From Sinotaia quadrata (taxonomy: Eukaryota; Mollusca; Gastropoda; Architaenioglossa; Viviparidae), in contig CM054178.1 in the NCBI GenBank assembly GCA_028829895.1, positions 106,365,558 through 106,429,557 of the forward strand: a stretch of DNA of 64,000 bases, read 5' to 3'. The notes under the pieces were generated by a model. The model was not told the DNA's origin. It was given only the letters and a program-made list of their open reading frames with translations, and searched no databases. Position numbers and translations under genes: made by a program. Below, one piece after another: positions 49,795 through 61,250 of the stretch; positions within the stretch are counted from its first letter, which is position 1; each line of letters begins with the position of its first letter.

Positions 49795-50385
49795 ATGTCA
49801 TCATTAGTGACTGGTTAGCATACGTCATCATCAGTAGTGACTGGTTAGGAAACTTCCTCTTAGATGTGACTGTTTAGCGTACTTCATCTTCAGTAGTGAA
49901 TGGTTAGCATACTTCTTCTTGAGCAGGAAATGGCTAGCAGGATTAATTCTTGAGCAGGAAATAGCTAGCAGGATTAATTCTTGAGCAGGAAATGGCTAAC
50001 AGGATTAATTCATGAGCAGGAAATAGCTAGCAGGATTAATTCTTGAGCAGGAAATGGCTAGCAGGATTAATTCTTGAGTAGGAAATAGCTAGCAGGATTA
50101 ATTCTTGAGCAGGAAATGGCTAGCAGGATTAATTCTTGAGTAGGAAATAGCTAGCAGGATTAATTCTTGAGCAGGAAATGGCTAGCAGGATTAATTCTTG
50201 AGTAGGAAATAGCTAGCAGGATTAATTCTTGAGCAGGAAATGGCTAGCAGGATTAATTCTTGAGCGGGAAATGGCTAGTAGGATTAATTCTTGAGCAGGA
50301 AATTGGCTAACAGGATTAGTTTTTCAGCAGGAAATGGCTACCAAGAGTAGTTCTTGAGCAGGAAATGGCTAGCAGGACTAGTATA
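49795..50385. repeat. 31-bp array with 62-bp higher-order structure
   Basis: Unit TTCTTGAGCAGGAAATGGCT, AGCAGGATTAA, about 15 copies. In the core (about 50040-50240) GAGCAGGAAATGGCTAGC and GAGTAGGAAATAGCTAGC forms strictly alternate. Confidence 0.95.
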
Positions 50386-50449
50386 CTGAACAAGTGGATT
50401 CTGGTATAGGACGAGCACTAACTTTAACTTTCGTGATGTAGATTGACAA

Positions 50450-50570
50450 AGCTGACCACAAGAGCGGTGACAAAGCTGACCACAAGAGCGGTGACAAAGC
50501 TGACCACATGAGCGGTGACAAAGCTGACCACAAGAGCGGTGACAAAGTTGAAAACAAGAACGGTGACAAC
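50450..50570. repeat. 24-bp array, 5 copies
   Basis: GCTGACCACAAGAGCGGTGA plus CAAA; 24 bp keeps all frames open, giving spurious periodic peptides. Confidence 0.95.
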
Positions 50571-50896
50571 GGTAAAAATGTGCTTATTTTTCAACAGAAC
50601 AACGTGCAATTAATGAGTCTACAAAAGTGTTGTCCACCTACAGAACTATATGTAATAATGATAATAATAATAATAATCTTTAAAAATTGCTGTGCATCTT
50701 TGTACTGAACTTGACAGGATCTGTGAGCCGTCGATAAGGTGTCCATGTACAGAGTAATGCGAAATTAATGAGATTTAACAAAAGTATTCTTTATTTACAG
50801 AATAGTTTTAAAAATACTTTTTAAAGCCTTTCACAAGATATTTACACAGAACAACCTGCAATTAATGAGTATGTACAGAAGTCTGTCCACCTAGAG

Positions 50897-51080
50897 CAGC
50901 CTTTCTCAAATTTTTACCCAGGAAGAATCCTTGAAGTTATTTTCAGGTCTCAGGGAAACCCTGAATAAAAATGATTACATCTACGATATTTATTTTATTT
51001 CAATCCCGATCTCTCAGGGCGACCTCTCCCAACCGCGATCGAGAGAGCCTCTCGGATTAGCGGGGTTTGCTAAAAGAGTG
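50897..51080. mobile_element. Possible hAT end inside a decayed array
   Basis: CAGCCTTTCTCAAATTTTTA followed by CAGGAAGAATCC resembles hAT-family termini. It interrupts a decayed ~85-bp array (GCAATTAATGAGT units at 50600-50890 and 51080-51240). No opposite terminus found. Confidence 0.4.
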
Positions 51081-51339
51081 TATCTACAAAACATCGCGGA
51101 ATTAGAAAGCCTTTTACAGTGTGTCTACATATAGAACACGGTGATTAATGTGCTTTATAAAGCTGTTGCCCATCTATAGGACATTGGGGAATTATTCCAT
51201 GCCTGCAAGGTTATTGGTCCTTTACAAGATTTCGTCTATAATGTTTATCATGTACTGAATATCTTGTTATTAGAGAGATCTTACAATTGCTCTCCCCCCC
51301 AACCCGTCCCCGCCTTCCATCTAGCATAAAAACATAAAT

Positions 51340-51715
51340 CTGAGATGCATATATATAGACACAAATCTGAGTTGTGCATACAAGTAAAAGTCTGAGAAAA
51401 GTAAATACATGCATAAGTCTATGCCTCTATGGTATGTCTATAAATCTGAGATGTGTGTATGCGTGTGTATAAATCTGAGAAGAGTGTATACATAAATCTT
51501 AATGTGTGTATACATAAATCTGAGGTGTGTGTATATAAATGTGAGATGTGTGTGCATAAATCTGAGAGGAGTGTACACATAAACCTGAAATGTGTGTATA
51601 TAAATAAATCTGAGGTGTGTGTATATATAAATCTGAGATGTGTGTATATATAAATCTAAGATGTGTGTTTATATATATAAATATCTGAATTGTGTTTATA
51701 TACGTATAAAGGTGA
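51340..51715. repeat. Minisatellite, ~23-bp unit, ~13 copies
   Basis: GTATACATAAATCTGAGATG plus TGT, with TA-rich length variation. Confidence 0.9.
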
Positions 51716-51909
51716 CTGGCAATTCCTGTTAAAAGCAGCTATCAACCCACCACCCACACACCATCACCAACACAGGCAGGCATGCGCGAGCGAATTTGAA
51801 ACTACTGCTAAAGATAAAATAAACCGAGAAGAATTATGAAATCGGAGAGAATAAATAATTCACTTATAATGTCGACTGCCTTTCTCAGTGATGAAATATC
51901 ATATATTAC

Positions 51910-51982
51910 ATACAACACACTATATTATCTCTACTGGAATTACATGCAACACATTATATTATCTCTACTGGAATTACATGAA
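51910..51982. repeat. Direct repeat, ~36 bp, 2 copies
   Basis: ATTATCTCTACTGGAATTAC followed by ATG(C/A)AA. Confidence 0.85.
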
Positions 51983-52223
51983 ATTAAAGAACAATCTAAT
52001 ATATATTTCTACATTAAAACGATGAAAAAAGTAAACAATAAAATGCATATATAATAAAAGGAAACCTCTCTCCTTCTCTCCACCCACCCATCCCATAAGA
52101 TAAAATGCACAAGAAAATCCAAATAATAAAAATCCAAAAAATAAAAAATATAACAATTTATGTTAATTAAAGCAACAATAAGACAAATGAGCATGTAATG
52201 AATTACCCCACCCCCTCCAAAAA

Positions 52224-52259
<36 letters not shown>

Positions 52260-52869
52260 CCAAAAAACAACAAAGCCGAAGTAGAAACATGTTAGAGTTC
52301 AAATCAGCGAAAAGAATAGTTCTCCCCCCCCCCTCCCTTTTCTGTGTGAGTGGGTTCTTTGTGTGTGTGTACACGTGTGCACATAAAATCGCTGCAAAAT
52401 ACAAATCTGTATTTAAATAATAGAACACCAACAGAGTCAAATTCGAATAAAAGTTTACAATTCCCGCGTTCATTAAATTTTAAAAAAAAACGTCTATTCT
52501 AATTATGAGTTTATTCTTACAAGTAAATGGCTTGAAATTCAATCCTACCCTAGAAATAGCAATCGACACACGGCAAGTTTAAGTGCAATGGATACGAAGA
52601 AACGAGGACAAAGATAAGTGTTTTACAATAAGTAGAGCATTTTAAAAAAATGCAAACTTTACGTAAATCTATTGTTCATTCTGAAGACATCATTAACATA
52701 GCGTTAAAATAAAGCGCTTTAAATTCTTAATCAAGACAGCAAATGGGCAAGAACAGTGCTGCAGAATATCCAGGAACTCATACTCCCAAAGTAAATTAGA
52801 TGAAAAGTATTATAAATAGTAACTATTACATCTACTATCAAATGTAGAACAGAGAGAATCAATTTTGCA

Positions 52870-53200
52870 TTTACTCACAGAGCAGAGCGCTACTCTCGAT
52901 ACGGTTTGTTCTACGTCTAGTTGCAGGGCACTTCCAAAAACAGCCACCGACTTTTGTACATTATGCAGGAAAATCACTTAGTTTGAAATTCTTTTCTTAC
53001 GTTCAATGCTTATGTTTTTTAGCATTCGCCGCATTTGTAAATGAGGGGAACATTTCTTTCTGTTTCAAGTGACATGCGGCACGGTAGTGTCTCCTACTTC
53101 TAGCGCAGGTACACGACTTCCTAGCTTCAACAACCAATGGGATGGAAGCTTACAGGCGACGCTAACCTGCTCGTCAGAATAATCAATTTTTGTGTATGTG
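52870..53200 (-). promoter_or_regulatory. Possible upstream promoter and noncoding first exon
   Basis: Minus-strand reading: a CCAAT box (CATTGG near 53135), about 170 bp of GC-richer sequence, then a consensus donor CTCT|GTGAGT at about 52877. No ATG opens a long frame, so this would be a 5' untranslated exon. The strand-biased C homopolymers described elsewhere reach as far as 53.4 kb and are not seen beyond. Tentative. Confidence 0.25.
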
Positions 53201-53235
53201 TGTGTATGTGTGCGCGCGTGCGTGTGTGCACGTTT
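53170..53235. other. TG/CG alternating tract (Z-DNA prone)
   Basis: TGTGTGCGCGCGTGCGTGTG with flanking TGTATGTG; next to the possible promoter at 52.87-53.2 kb. Confidence 0.65.
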
Positions 53236-53937
53236 ACATCACTCTCTGACACACAGACCTGATCGCATGGCATAATGTCATGGCATACTTTCAATCGAAA
53301 GGGGAAAGCACTGTGCAGTGTATGCGCTCTAAACGCTGAAGGGAGAAAAACAAAACAAAAAACAACCCCCCCCCCCCGAGATGTATATTTCCTTGATATG
53401 TTTCAATGAAATCCATACACCTTAGATGCATACTTTTTTTGTATGTTTCTATCATACATCTTCATCCCCTCACTGACCCAACCCAGCAAATGAACTTCAA
53501 TTAATTTGTCTCTGCAGAGAATTTTCTCTCTTGGAAATATCCTCCGACGTTTCTTCACTAACGTGTATTTTATAACCGAGAAATTATCCACGTAGCACAT
53601 TGGTAGCCAACTTAGATGGATTACTTGAAGTTTGGTTAACCAGCACTTTTAATGTTCGTTGATTTTATGAACGAACTCATATCTTTCTTGTTGTTGTTAA
53701 GGTTCTGGTTTCTCCTTTTCTTTCTTTTCTCTCTCCATCTCTGTGATGTTATAAATTATTCTTTTCTTACAAAAAGTTTTAATTAATTAAAATCTTTCAG
53801 CTGTACCTAATGATTAATTAAACACACTCTCTTTAGTTTATTGGCCAGTATGACATAAACACGTGTAAAATCGGTTATGCAAAGTGTGCTGCGCGCCAGT
53901 CCTAAGCAAGTTTCCACTTCATGCTTGTGCATTGATG

Positions 53938-54316
53938 TCTCCGATATAATAATAAAGGGCGCAAGACAACCGAGGTTCTCTGATATAATAATAAAGGGCG
54001 CAAGACAACCGAGGTTCTCTGATATAATAATAAAGGGCGCAAGACAACCGAGGTTCTCTGATATAATAATAAAGGGCGCAAGACAGCCGAGGTTCTCTGA
54101 TATAATATTAATAATAATCGGCGCAAAACAGCCGAGGTTCTCTGATATAATATCAATAATAAAGGGCGCAAAACAGCCGAGGTTCTCTGATATAATATTA
54201 ATAATAAACGGCGCAAAACAGCCGAGGTTCTCTGATATAATATTAATAATAAACGGCACAAAACAGCCGAGGTTCTCCGATATAATAATAAAGGGCGCAA
54301 GACAGCCGAGGTTCCT
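53938..54316. repeat. Minisatellite with 39- and 45-bp unit types, 9 copies
   Basis: GATATAATAATAAAGGGCGC, AAGACAACCGAGGTTCTCT. A block of 45-bp units has TATTAATAATAA. Both lengths are multiples of three, so periodic open frames exist on both strands; not genes. Confidence 0.95.
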
Positions 54317-54329
54317 GAACTTGTAAATT

Positions 54330-54925
54330 TATAATTTTCTTTGTTGGCTATACAGAGGCAAGACTAGTGACCTATCTTCTTTGTTGGCTATACAGAGGCA
54401 AGGCTAGTGACCTATCTTCTTTGTTGGCTATACAGAGGCAAGGCTAGTGACTTATCTTCTTTGGTGGCTATACAGAAGCAAGACTAGTGACCTATCTTCT
54501 TTGCTGGCTATACAGCGGCAAGGTCTTGGCTAGTGACCTATCTTCTTTGTTGGCTATACGGCAAGGTCTTGACTAGTGACCTATCTTCTTTGTTGACTAT
54601 ACAGCGGCAAGGTCTTGACTAGTGACCTATCTTCTTTGCTGGCTATACAGCGGCAAGGTCTTGACTAGTGACCTATCTTCTTTGCTGGCTATACAGCGGC
54701 AAGGTCTTGACTAGTGACCTATCTTCTTTGCTGGCTATACAGCGGCAAGGTCTTGGCTAGTGACCTATCTTCTTTATTGGATATACAGCGGCAAGGTCTT
54801 GACTAGTGACCTATCTTCTTTGTTGGCTATACAGCGGCAAGGTCTTGACTAGTGACCTATCTTCTTTGCTGGCTATACAGCGGCAAGGTCTTGACTAGTG
54901 ACCTACTTGTTTTAGTGACTATATA
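54330..54925. repeat. Minisatellite, ~43/47-bp units, ~13 copies
   Basis: CTTCTTTGTTGGCTATACAG, GGCAAGACTAGTGACCTAT; from about 54515 the units gain GTCTTG. It immediately follows the previous array. Confidence 0.95.
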
Positions 54926-55482
54926 GCAACACAGTCTTCCTAGTTGCCTACCATCTCTGGGTACATCATGGGCATAGTAGTATGGCGACCACTTTTCGTT
55001 CATCTAAGGAAATGGAATTATGACGTTTTCTATAGTGCTGATCCAAGTACTGTACAAGATACAATAGATACAACTTGAGGATAGTTTCCAGCAGGAGCTT
55101 TGAAAAAACAAATCTTGAGATATAAACAGAAAACATGTATCGATCTTGACACAGATGACTGCTGAACGCAAAATATAATTTCTAAGCTTACAGTATTCTT
55201 TGAGACCGCACAATGAAGCCAACTGTCATGCAAAGGATTTTTTGGGGAAAATTGTGAAACATATTTCCACAATCAAAGGTTAAAAATAAAATAAAACAAA
55301 ACAACATATATTGCAGGTAAAGCGGCGATTATAAACATGTAATTTCTAATAGTTTATTTCAGCAAGCCACCTAGGAAGTGCCCATAATCTCCGTAAAACC
55401 TTCGATCTTCCGGAATCTTAGTAAGATTCAAAGACTTGATTCACAACCAAGAGTGAAAAAAGGCTGTACTACTATTACTACT

Positions 55483-56748
55483 TGTGGTGGAGTAAATCTG
55501 CCTCTCTCTATTTTAAAATTTAATCATTTTATAAATTGCTAAATTGTCAGAGTAACCTGGCATTGGGCACTCCTTATGATGGTATTTTTGAAAGTGTCAG
55601 AGTTGGAAGTAAACAACTCGAGTTGAGACTGTTCTAGAAATTGCTAATGTAATGCAAAATGAGTATGTTTTATTATCCAAAGGTTATGATTTACAAGAAC
55701 AAAACTAGCCAATGGGCTGAGATTAAAAAGTTTACCTGCTGTAGAGAAATCAACTGTTTAAATCATTTTGAATTTGAAGTGGCAAAGAAGAAGTCCTGTC
55801 TTGAAAGGTGAATGTTAGCTTGAGGAGACAAGTAGCTTTTATGTTTTCATTTCAACATTTGACTTGAACCTCCTGGTTTATTGTTATAAACCCTATGGGT
55901 AAAGGTGGAAAGTGGCCTGTAAGTGTAAGAACACACTACAATCTACTGATGTGTGGTGGCAATATATGTTGACTACCTGAACAATTTCTAGTGTAGAGAA
56001 GTTGTTGGGCATTGCTACATTTATTGTTCTGTTGGAAAGAGTTGACATGGGGAAAAGAAGCACCCAGGTTAACTCTAAGAAGTGGAACAGTGTTTTTAAA
56101 CCTGCAAGTGCGAACATGGAGCTGACATAATAACTGCTAACAATAACTTGCGTCTTTGTTGCAAAAGTGGAAGCACTATTGAGACAGCAGTTAAACAAGG
56201 TTATGTAAACTATTATTGCTTATCTCTAATAACTCCATTTCTGTTCTCTGATTAGACTATCCTGCGATTTGTATGGACATAGTGATGAATTGTATTTTCT
56301 GGATAAGGATTGTGTAAACATAAATTTATCCGAATGTGGGTTCATGGAAGTATCGATGTCAAGTAATCTATTTCATTGTATTTGTCATATGTATATTTGA
56401 TTGTTGATTTAATAAATTTATTGACCTTCTTATGCGTATTGATAACTTATTGTTGGAGAAGAAAGTGGGTGAATGGGGGCTCGCTAAAGACAGATTAAAG
56501 ACAGATTTGTCTTTTACTTTACTAAAAGTTTTTCACCTACGGAATATTGTGTGACCGTAAAAGTTTGCCTTTAAATGTTGAGGAAGAGAGAAAACGTTTA
56601 CGGCGCCCATATATCCGCCAAGTGAGAGAGATGGGTGGTGTCTGTTGGAGGATCATTAGTAAAATAAATTAAGATTCTCATCACTTGTAATTAGTTTTCG
56701 ATAATTAATTATAATATTATCCATTAACTAAGTGGCGTTGGTGTCACA
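55483..56748 (+). mobile_element. Solo LTR with internal deletion (1266 bp)
   Basis: Starts TGTGGTGGAGTAAATCTGCC, ends GGCGTTGGTGTCACA, and matches both ends of the 30161 element. Flanks CTACT / CTACC match at 4 of 5 bases, though they lie in an ACT-rich microsatellite. About 350 bp of the middle is missing relative to the full copy. Confidence 0.87.
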
Positions 56749-57499
56749 CTACCACTACTACTACTATACTACTGAAAGCTATAACACAATCACCATTTCA
56801 ATACTATAAACTCAAAGTTCCTAGGGGCAATATTCACGCATTATTAAATGGAACATTATAAATAAATATAAGTAAAATAAGGAAATGAAAACGACGAAGA
56901 AAGAGTGAAAGTTTGCTAAATGACACCCATACAACACAAACACCACAAATCACCGGATGTATAATACTAGAAAGCCAACTAATTCAAGTAAAGTAGTTTT
57001 AGTGGAAAGACGAAAGTTTAGAATGGATTAGATTTAACCTCCATTCTATACCTTCACTGAGTCAAATGCAAAACCAATATTTGACGTAAAAAGGTTAAAG
57101 CGACAATAGAGGGACCAGCTGACATTGCTAAGAATAGAAATGATGCGCCTGAAGTAGCACCAAACAGATTACAACGCTAAAAGAACAAGCTGAACTGTGG
57201 AGCAAATGCGTGTCTGAAAACATACCTTCCGTTATCCTGGACGATAGGTTTATGGAAATATGTTGCACTAACATAGGAAACTGTAACCGGGTTTGCCTAT
57301 CAGTACTTTGAATTGTATTATTTCGTGATATGATTTTTAAAAAAAATTAATGTTATGTGATTAATCTACTTCATCTTGTGTGAAAAATGATTAGATTTTG
57401 ATTGGCATTCTCTTCTAAATAACTTAATTCATTTGTAAAATTGATGTTAGTTGATCGAGGCGAAATTTGGCAATGATCACCGCCAAACTGAAAGTAAAT

Positions 57500-58210
57500 A
57501 GTTTGTGATAAATATAATCTTACATTTCATGCAGTGATCTTGAACTGCGAACTTATATAATCTGTAACTGTCTCTACATGTACGTTTTTTAAAAATTCTG
57601 TAATTGTCTCTACATGTAAGTTTTGTAATCTGTAGTTTTCTTAACATATAGGGGATCATGGGGTAAGACGCCCATCCTTTGTGACATTGGTCAATTTAAA
57701 AAAACAAAAGTCAATTCAATGACACTCACAACGCTGTTTTGAGTATTTAGAAATATGTATTATTGCTTTTGTAACAAATTTAAGCACAAAGATACACAAC
57801 TTTGTGCAATGATTGAATTTTTGCAAAAATGTTCTTGCTCCATACTCAGGGTAAAACGCCCTATCGTCTGGGGCAAGTCGCTTTTTTACTTTTTATAATT
57901 TTTAAACATGTAACTTTATATTCTGTGTATCGCTTGAACATGTAAGTTATATATTCTGTAATTTTCATAACATGTAAGTTTTAAGTTTTGCAAATCGCCT
58001 AAACATGTAAGTTTTATATTCTGCAAATCGCCTAAACATGTAAGTTTTATATTCTGCAAATCGCCTAAACATGTAAGTTTTATATTCTGCAAATCGCCTA
58101 AACATGTAAGTTTTAAGTTTTGCAAATCGCCTAAACATGTAAGTTTTATATTCTGCAAATCGCCTAAACATGTAAGTTTTATATCCTGTAATTGTCTCAA
58201 CACGTAACAT
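57500..58210. repeat. 32-bp array interrupted by ~250 bp of foreign sequence
   Basis: AACATGTAAGTTTTATATTC, TGCAAATCGCCT repeats from 57900 to 58205 (about 9 copies). Related decayed units (CTCTACATGTAAGTTTTGTA) lie at 57540-57648. The separating segment 57650-57895 contains GGGGTAAGACGCCC and GGGTAAAACGCCC in direct orientation. Confidence 0.88.
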
Positions 58211-58463
58211 GAAAAAAAAAATCACTAAACTGATAGTATGCCTATGAATTTGAGAGTAATAATGAGAATGAGAGACATTATTGGTTGAAAATTTATATTC
58301 TTCCATCAGTCATCACTGAACATAGCAAATTAATGATGGAAAATAATTAACAACTTCTTAGGTGAGAGCTTCTAATTTGAGTACAGATCTCGAAGTCTCA
58401 CATCTCTCGAGGTCAAGACACAATGTGGGTGTCATGAGTACTGTCTTGTGACTCTCTTCATAC

Positions 58464-58515
58464 CTACAAGTGGTGAAATTCCTGCGCGTGGAAAGTCTCC
58501 AGAGTTGCTGGCAGT
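58464..58515 (-). CDS. Possible additional upstream exon
   Basis: A 52-bp candidate with a strong polypyrimidine tract and acceptor (attttctcagcag) and donor TAG|GTATGA. In phase 0 it reads TASNSGDFPRAGISPLV and leaves in phase 1, the class used repeatedly in this gene. The serine/proline/glycine-rich peptide would suit an interdomain linker. There is no domain evidence, and a second frame is also open, so this may be chance or another gene. Confidence 0.32.
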
Positions 58516-58739
58516 CTGCTGAGAAAATATTAAACAGCACGGACTGGAAGCGGACCGTGAGAAATGACCATGCTTCGGACCGATCGGACATAGAACTAAT
58601 GACAACTCAATGACTCCATACCTGACGTGTAATTATTTTAAGAAAGAGAAATAATCAAGAAATAATTAAACAAACATTAAAGAAAACAATTTTAGCAGCG
58701 TACTACTATTAATAACATTCACTAACGATGCATTTGTAT

Positions 58740-58800
58740 AGAACAGTGGTCCCCGAACTTCTTGAAGCCAAATACAACATTCAAATTTATTTTGTCAAAG
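58740..58800. mobile_element. Possible hAT-type terminus
   Basis: CAGTGGTCCCCGAACTTCTT resembles common hAT ends; no partner terminus seen. Confidence 0.25.
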
Positions 58801-60080
58801 CTTATTTTGATTGGATATTAAATAATGCGCTAAACATCTTTAATAAAACATAATATACGAATATATAATATTAAAGAGGTAATTTACACGTAATAGGTTT
58901 TTATTAATTTATTACTATTTCACTTTTGCTCTTTAAAAAAAAAAGCAACTGGAAAATATATTAAGCAGATGAACTATTGTTGATCTAGTGATCGGAATAT
59001 ATTTATTATTCTTACTTAACACGCCACTTATGGTTATATAAAAATAGTCTTTGTACTGCTGCTTGTATCTGGATTGAAATAAACAAATATACAATTTAAT
59101 ACTAATATATAAAAGATCAACACAAATCTGGTCTTGATTGTATTGGGATTTCAATTTACAAGCAAATATGATAACAAGTTAGACGCAAGTTTTACTCATA
59201 AAAGCTTATCAGAGATGAATTGAGAGTAGGTATCACTGATTCAATTTTAAAGGTATTATTAATTTTTCTTTTGGTAACAAGTCAGTGTGATTTTTTGCAC
59301 TACATTTCATCAGCCAGGTTTTAGCAGTTGGGGGAGTAAAATGATATACCCGTCAGTAGGCATCCGTTAAGATGGGCAAATGTAGGTCAATAAACTATAT
59401 GCTGAATTATGTTCACCACTCAAAACTCATTGTCACGTAGAAAACTGAAATCAAATGAAATTTTATTTTGCACTTTACTTTTTTTTTAAAGCAGGAAACC
59501 ATTTTCGGTAAACCAAATTCCAAAACTGATCGTCTGTTGCGCAATATATTAGAACAATGCCAATCTCCAGTCCCACTTCTTCTCTTCCTACTTGAATGAG
59601 ACTTACGATAGAAGTAGCCATTTTTGTTACCTCAAGGAATGCAAAAGTAAAGCAACATCAGGCTCTAGAATGAAGAATTGTTGAAATCTCTTCAAAACTG
59701 CTCCAGAAGTATGTGAAAGTGTATAACCAGTGGTGAAAGGTTAAAATCACTATCACATACCATTTTCTTCATACTTGGGCAATCTACAAGAGACTTCGTT
59801 TACATTTGTGACATCCACAAGATCAGTTTGATGTGAATGATTTGACAAGCTAAAATGAGTGACGAGAGGTTGGATTGGACGGTCTACACTACTTTTCACA
59901 CCTCGTCGCGGGCGCATGCGTTGACTCTTGGTACAGGCCTAACAGGGAACCTTTGATTAACTTACTCTTTATATTTATTACATTGTAAACTTCTATCAGT
60001 CCGATTTGATTCTTTAGAGTTTAGAGAAAAGGACAGTTGGAGGCAAGAGCGAGCCGGTGATTTGGTTGTAATATACTACT
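58801..60080. other. Unique A/T-rich interval
   Basis: No exon, repeat or element recognised. Confidence 0.6.
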
Positions 60081-60089
60081 GAGGCCAAA

Positions 60090-60282
60090 TAATTACTTAT
60101 GTGTGTATACAACTGAAGTCAAATAATTACTTATGTGTAGAAGTGTGTATACTACTGAGGCCAAATAATTACTTATGTGTAGAAGTGTGTATACTAATGA
60201 GGCCAAATAATTACTTATGTGTAGAAGTGTGCATACTACTGAGGTCAAATAATTACTTATGTGTAGAAGTGTGTATGCTGTC
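60090..60282. repeat. Minisatellite, 42-bp unit, ~5 copies
   Basis: TACTACTGAGGCCAAATAAT, TACTTATGTGTAGAAGTGTG; unit length divisible by three. Confidence 0.95.
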
Positions 60283-60534
60283 CTATGTCTAACTGTTACT
60301 TGTAAGTTGTCGGGATTTATAATTACTGCTATGAGGAAATGATTAGATAGAAGAACTATCCTTATTATAACTTGCTATTATAATAGTAAACTGAGAAGGA
60401 ACTCGTCTCTCAGTACGAGGATTGATTAGTAATGAAATAGTAATAATCATCCCTAAGTGACCTCGCTCTACGTGTACAGGTTATTTTTAGCAACATTACA
60501 GGGGAAATGGGGACGCCATAACTGTTTTGTGAAC

Positions 60535-61250
60535 ATGATAAAGAAATACACAGACTGAAGAAAATGTACTGTGATGAGATAACTGTTTGGTGGTCTAATG
60601 ATAAAGAAATACACAGACTGAAGAAAATGTACTGTGATGAGATAACTGTTTGGTGGTCTAATGATAAAGAAGTAACAAACAAAGTGAAAAAATGTTGCAT
60701 TAGGAAATGACAACTGTTTATGGACTAATGATACAGAAATAACTGCACAAAATGAAAACTATGAACAGGGATGAGATAACTTCTTAGTGGTCTAGTGTTA
60801 GAGAAATAACTATACAAAGTGAAGAAAATGTTTTAGGAAGTGATAACTGTTTAGTTGTCTGATAAAGAAATAAATAAAGCGAAAAAATGTTGCACTGTGA
60901 TGTGGCAATTTTTAGTAGTTTAACGGTGAAGAAATAAGAAAACAAATCGAAGAAAATGTTGCACTGGGATGTGGTAATGTTTAGTGGTAAAGAAATTAGT
61001 GCAAAAAGTGAAGAAATTGTTGCATTGGGATGCGGTTTAACCGTTTAGTGGTCTAATACCAAAGAAGCACCAATAGTGAGGAAAATGTAACACTAGGTTA
61101 TGAGTTTTGTCACCTAAGAAGAAAGGAAAACCAGTACTGATGGACATGTAATACTGGGTGAGATAACTGTTTTGTGACCTAAGAAGAAAGGAAAACTAGT
61201 ACTGATGGACATGTATTACCGGGTGAGATAACTGTTTTGTGGCCTAAGGA
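60535..61250. repeat. Two related arrays: 63-bp and ~68-bp units
   Basis: 60535-60670 holds two near-identical 63-bp units (GATAAAGAAATACACAGACT, GATGAGATAACTGTTTGGTG); degenerate relatives continue to 61090. 61095-61250 has CCTAAGAAGAAAGGAAAAC, ACTGATGGACATGTA units. GAGATAACTGTTT is common to both. Confidence 0.88.

Larger units (their letters stand above)
41449..58463. other. 17 kb upstream interval dominated by repeats
   Basis: The exon carrying the first part of the atypical C1 finger (His and C-x-x-C, ending in T) should lie upstream of 41448 but was not found. Unique stretches (43.55-43.75, 45.9-47.5, 47.8-48.5, 52.4-53.8, 56.8-57.4 kb) hold no recognised gene; 46420-46560 is GAGA-rich. 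Confidence 0.55.

Noticed and set aside
49731..49800. Minus-strand segment EKDVKVVCRDEQLAQLL as an exon
   Set aside because: An acceptor-like site precedes it but no donor follows within the open frame.
53460..53530. Minus-strand mini-exon DKLIEVHLLGWV
   Set aside because: Acceptable splice motifs but no phase or domain link; probably chance.
53807..54326. Long open frames on both strands with repeating peptide
   Set aside because: Produced by 39- and 45-bp tandem units, both divisible by three; no independent coding evidence.
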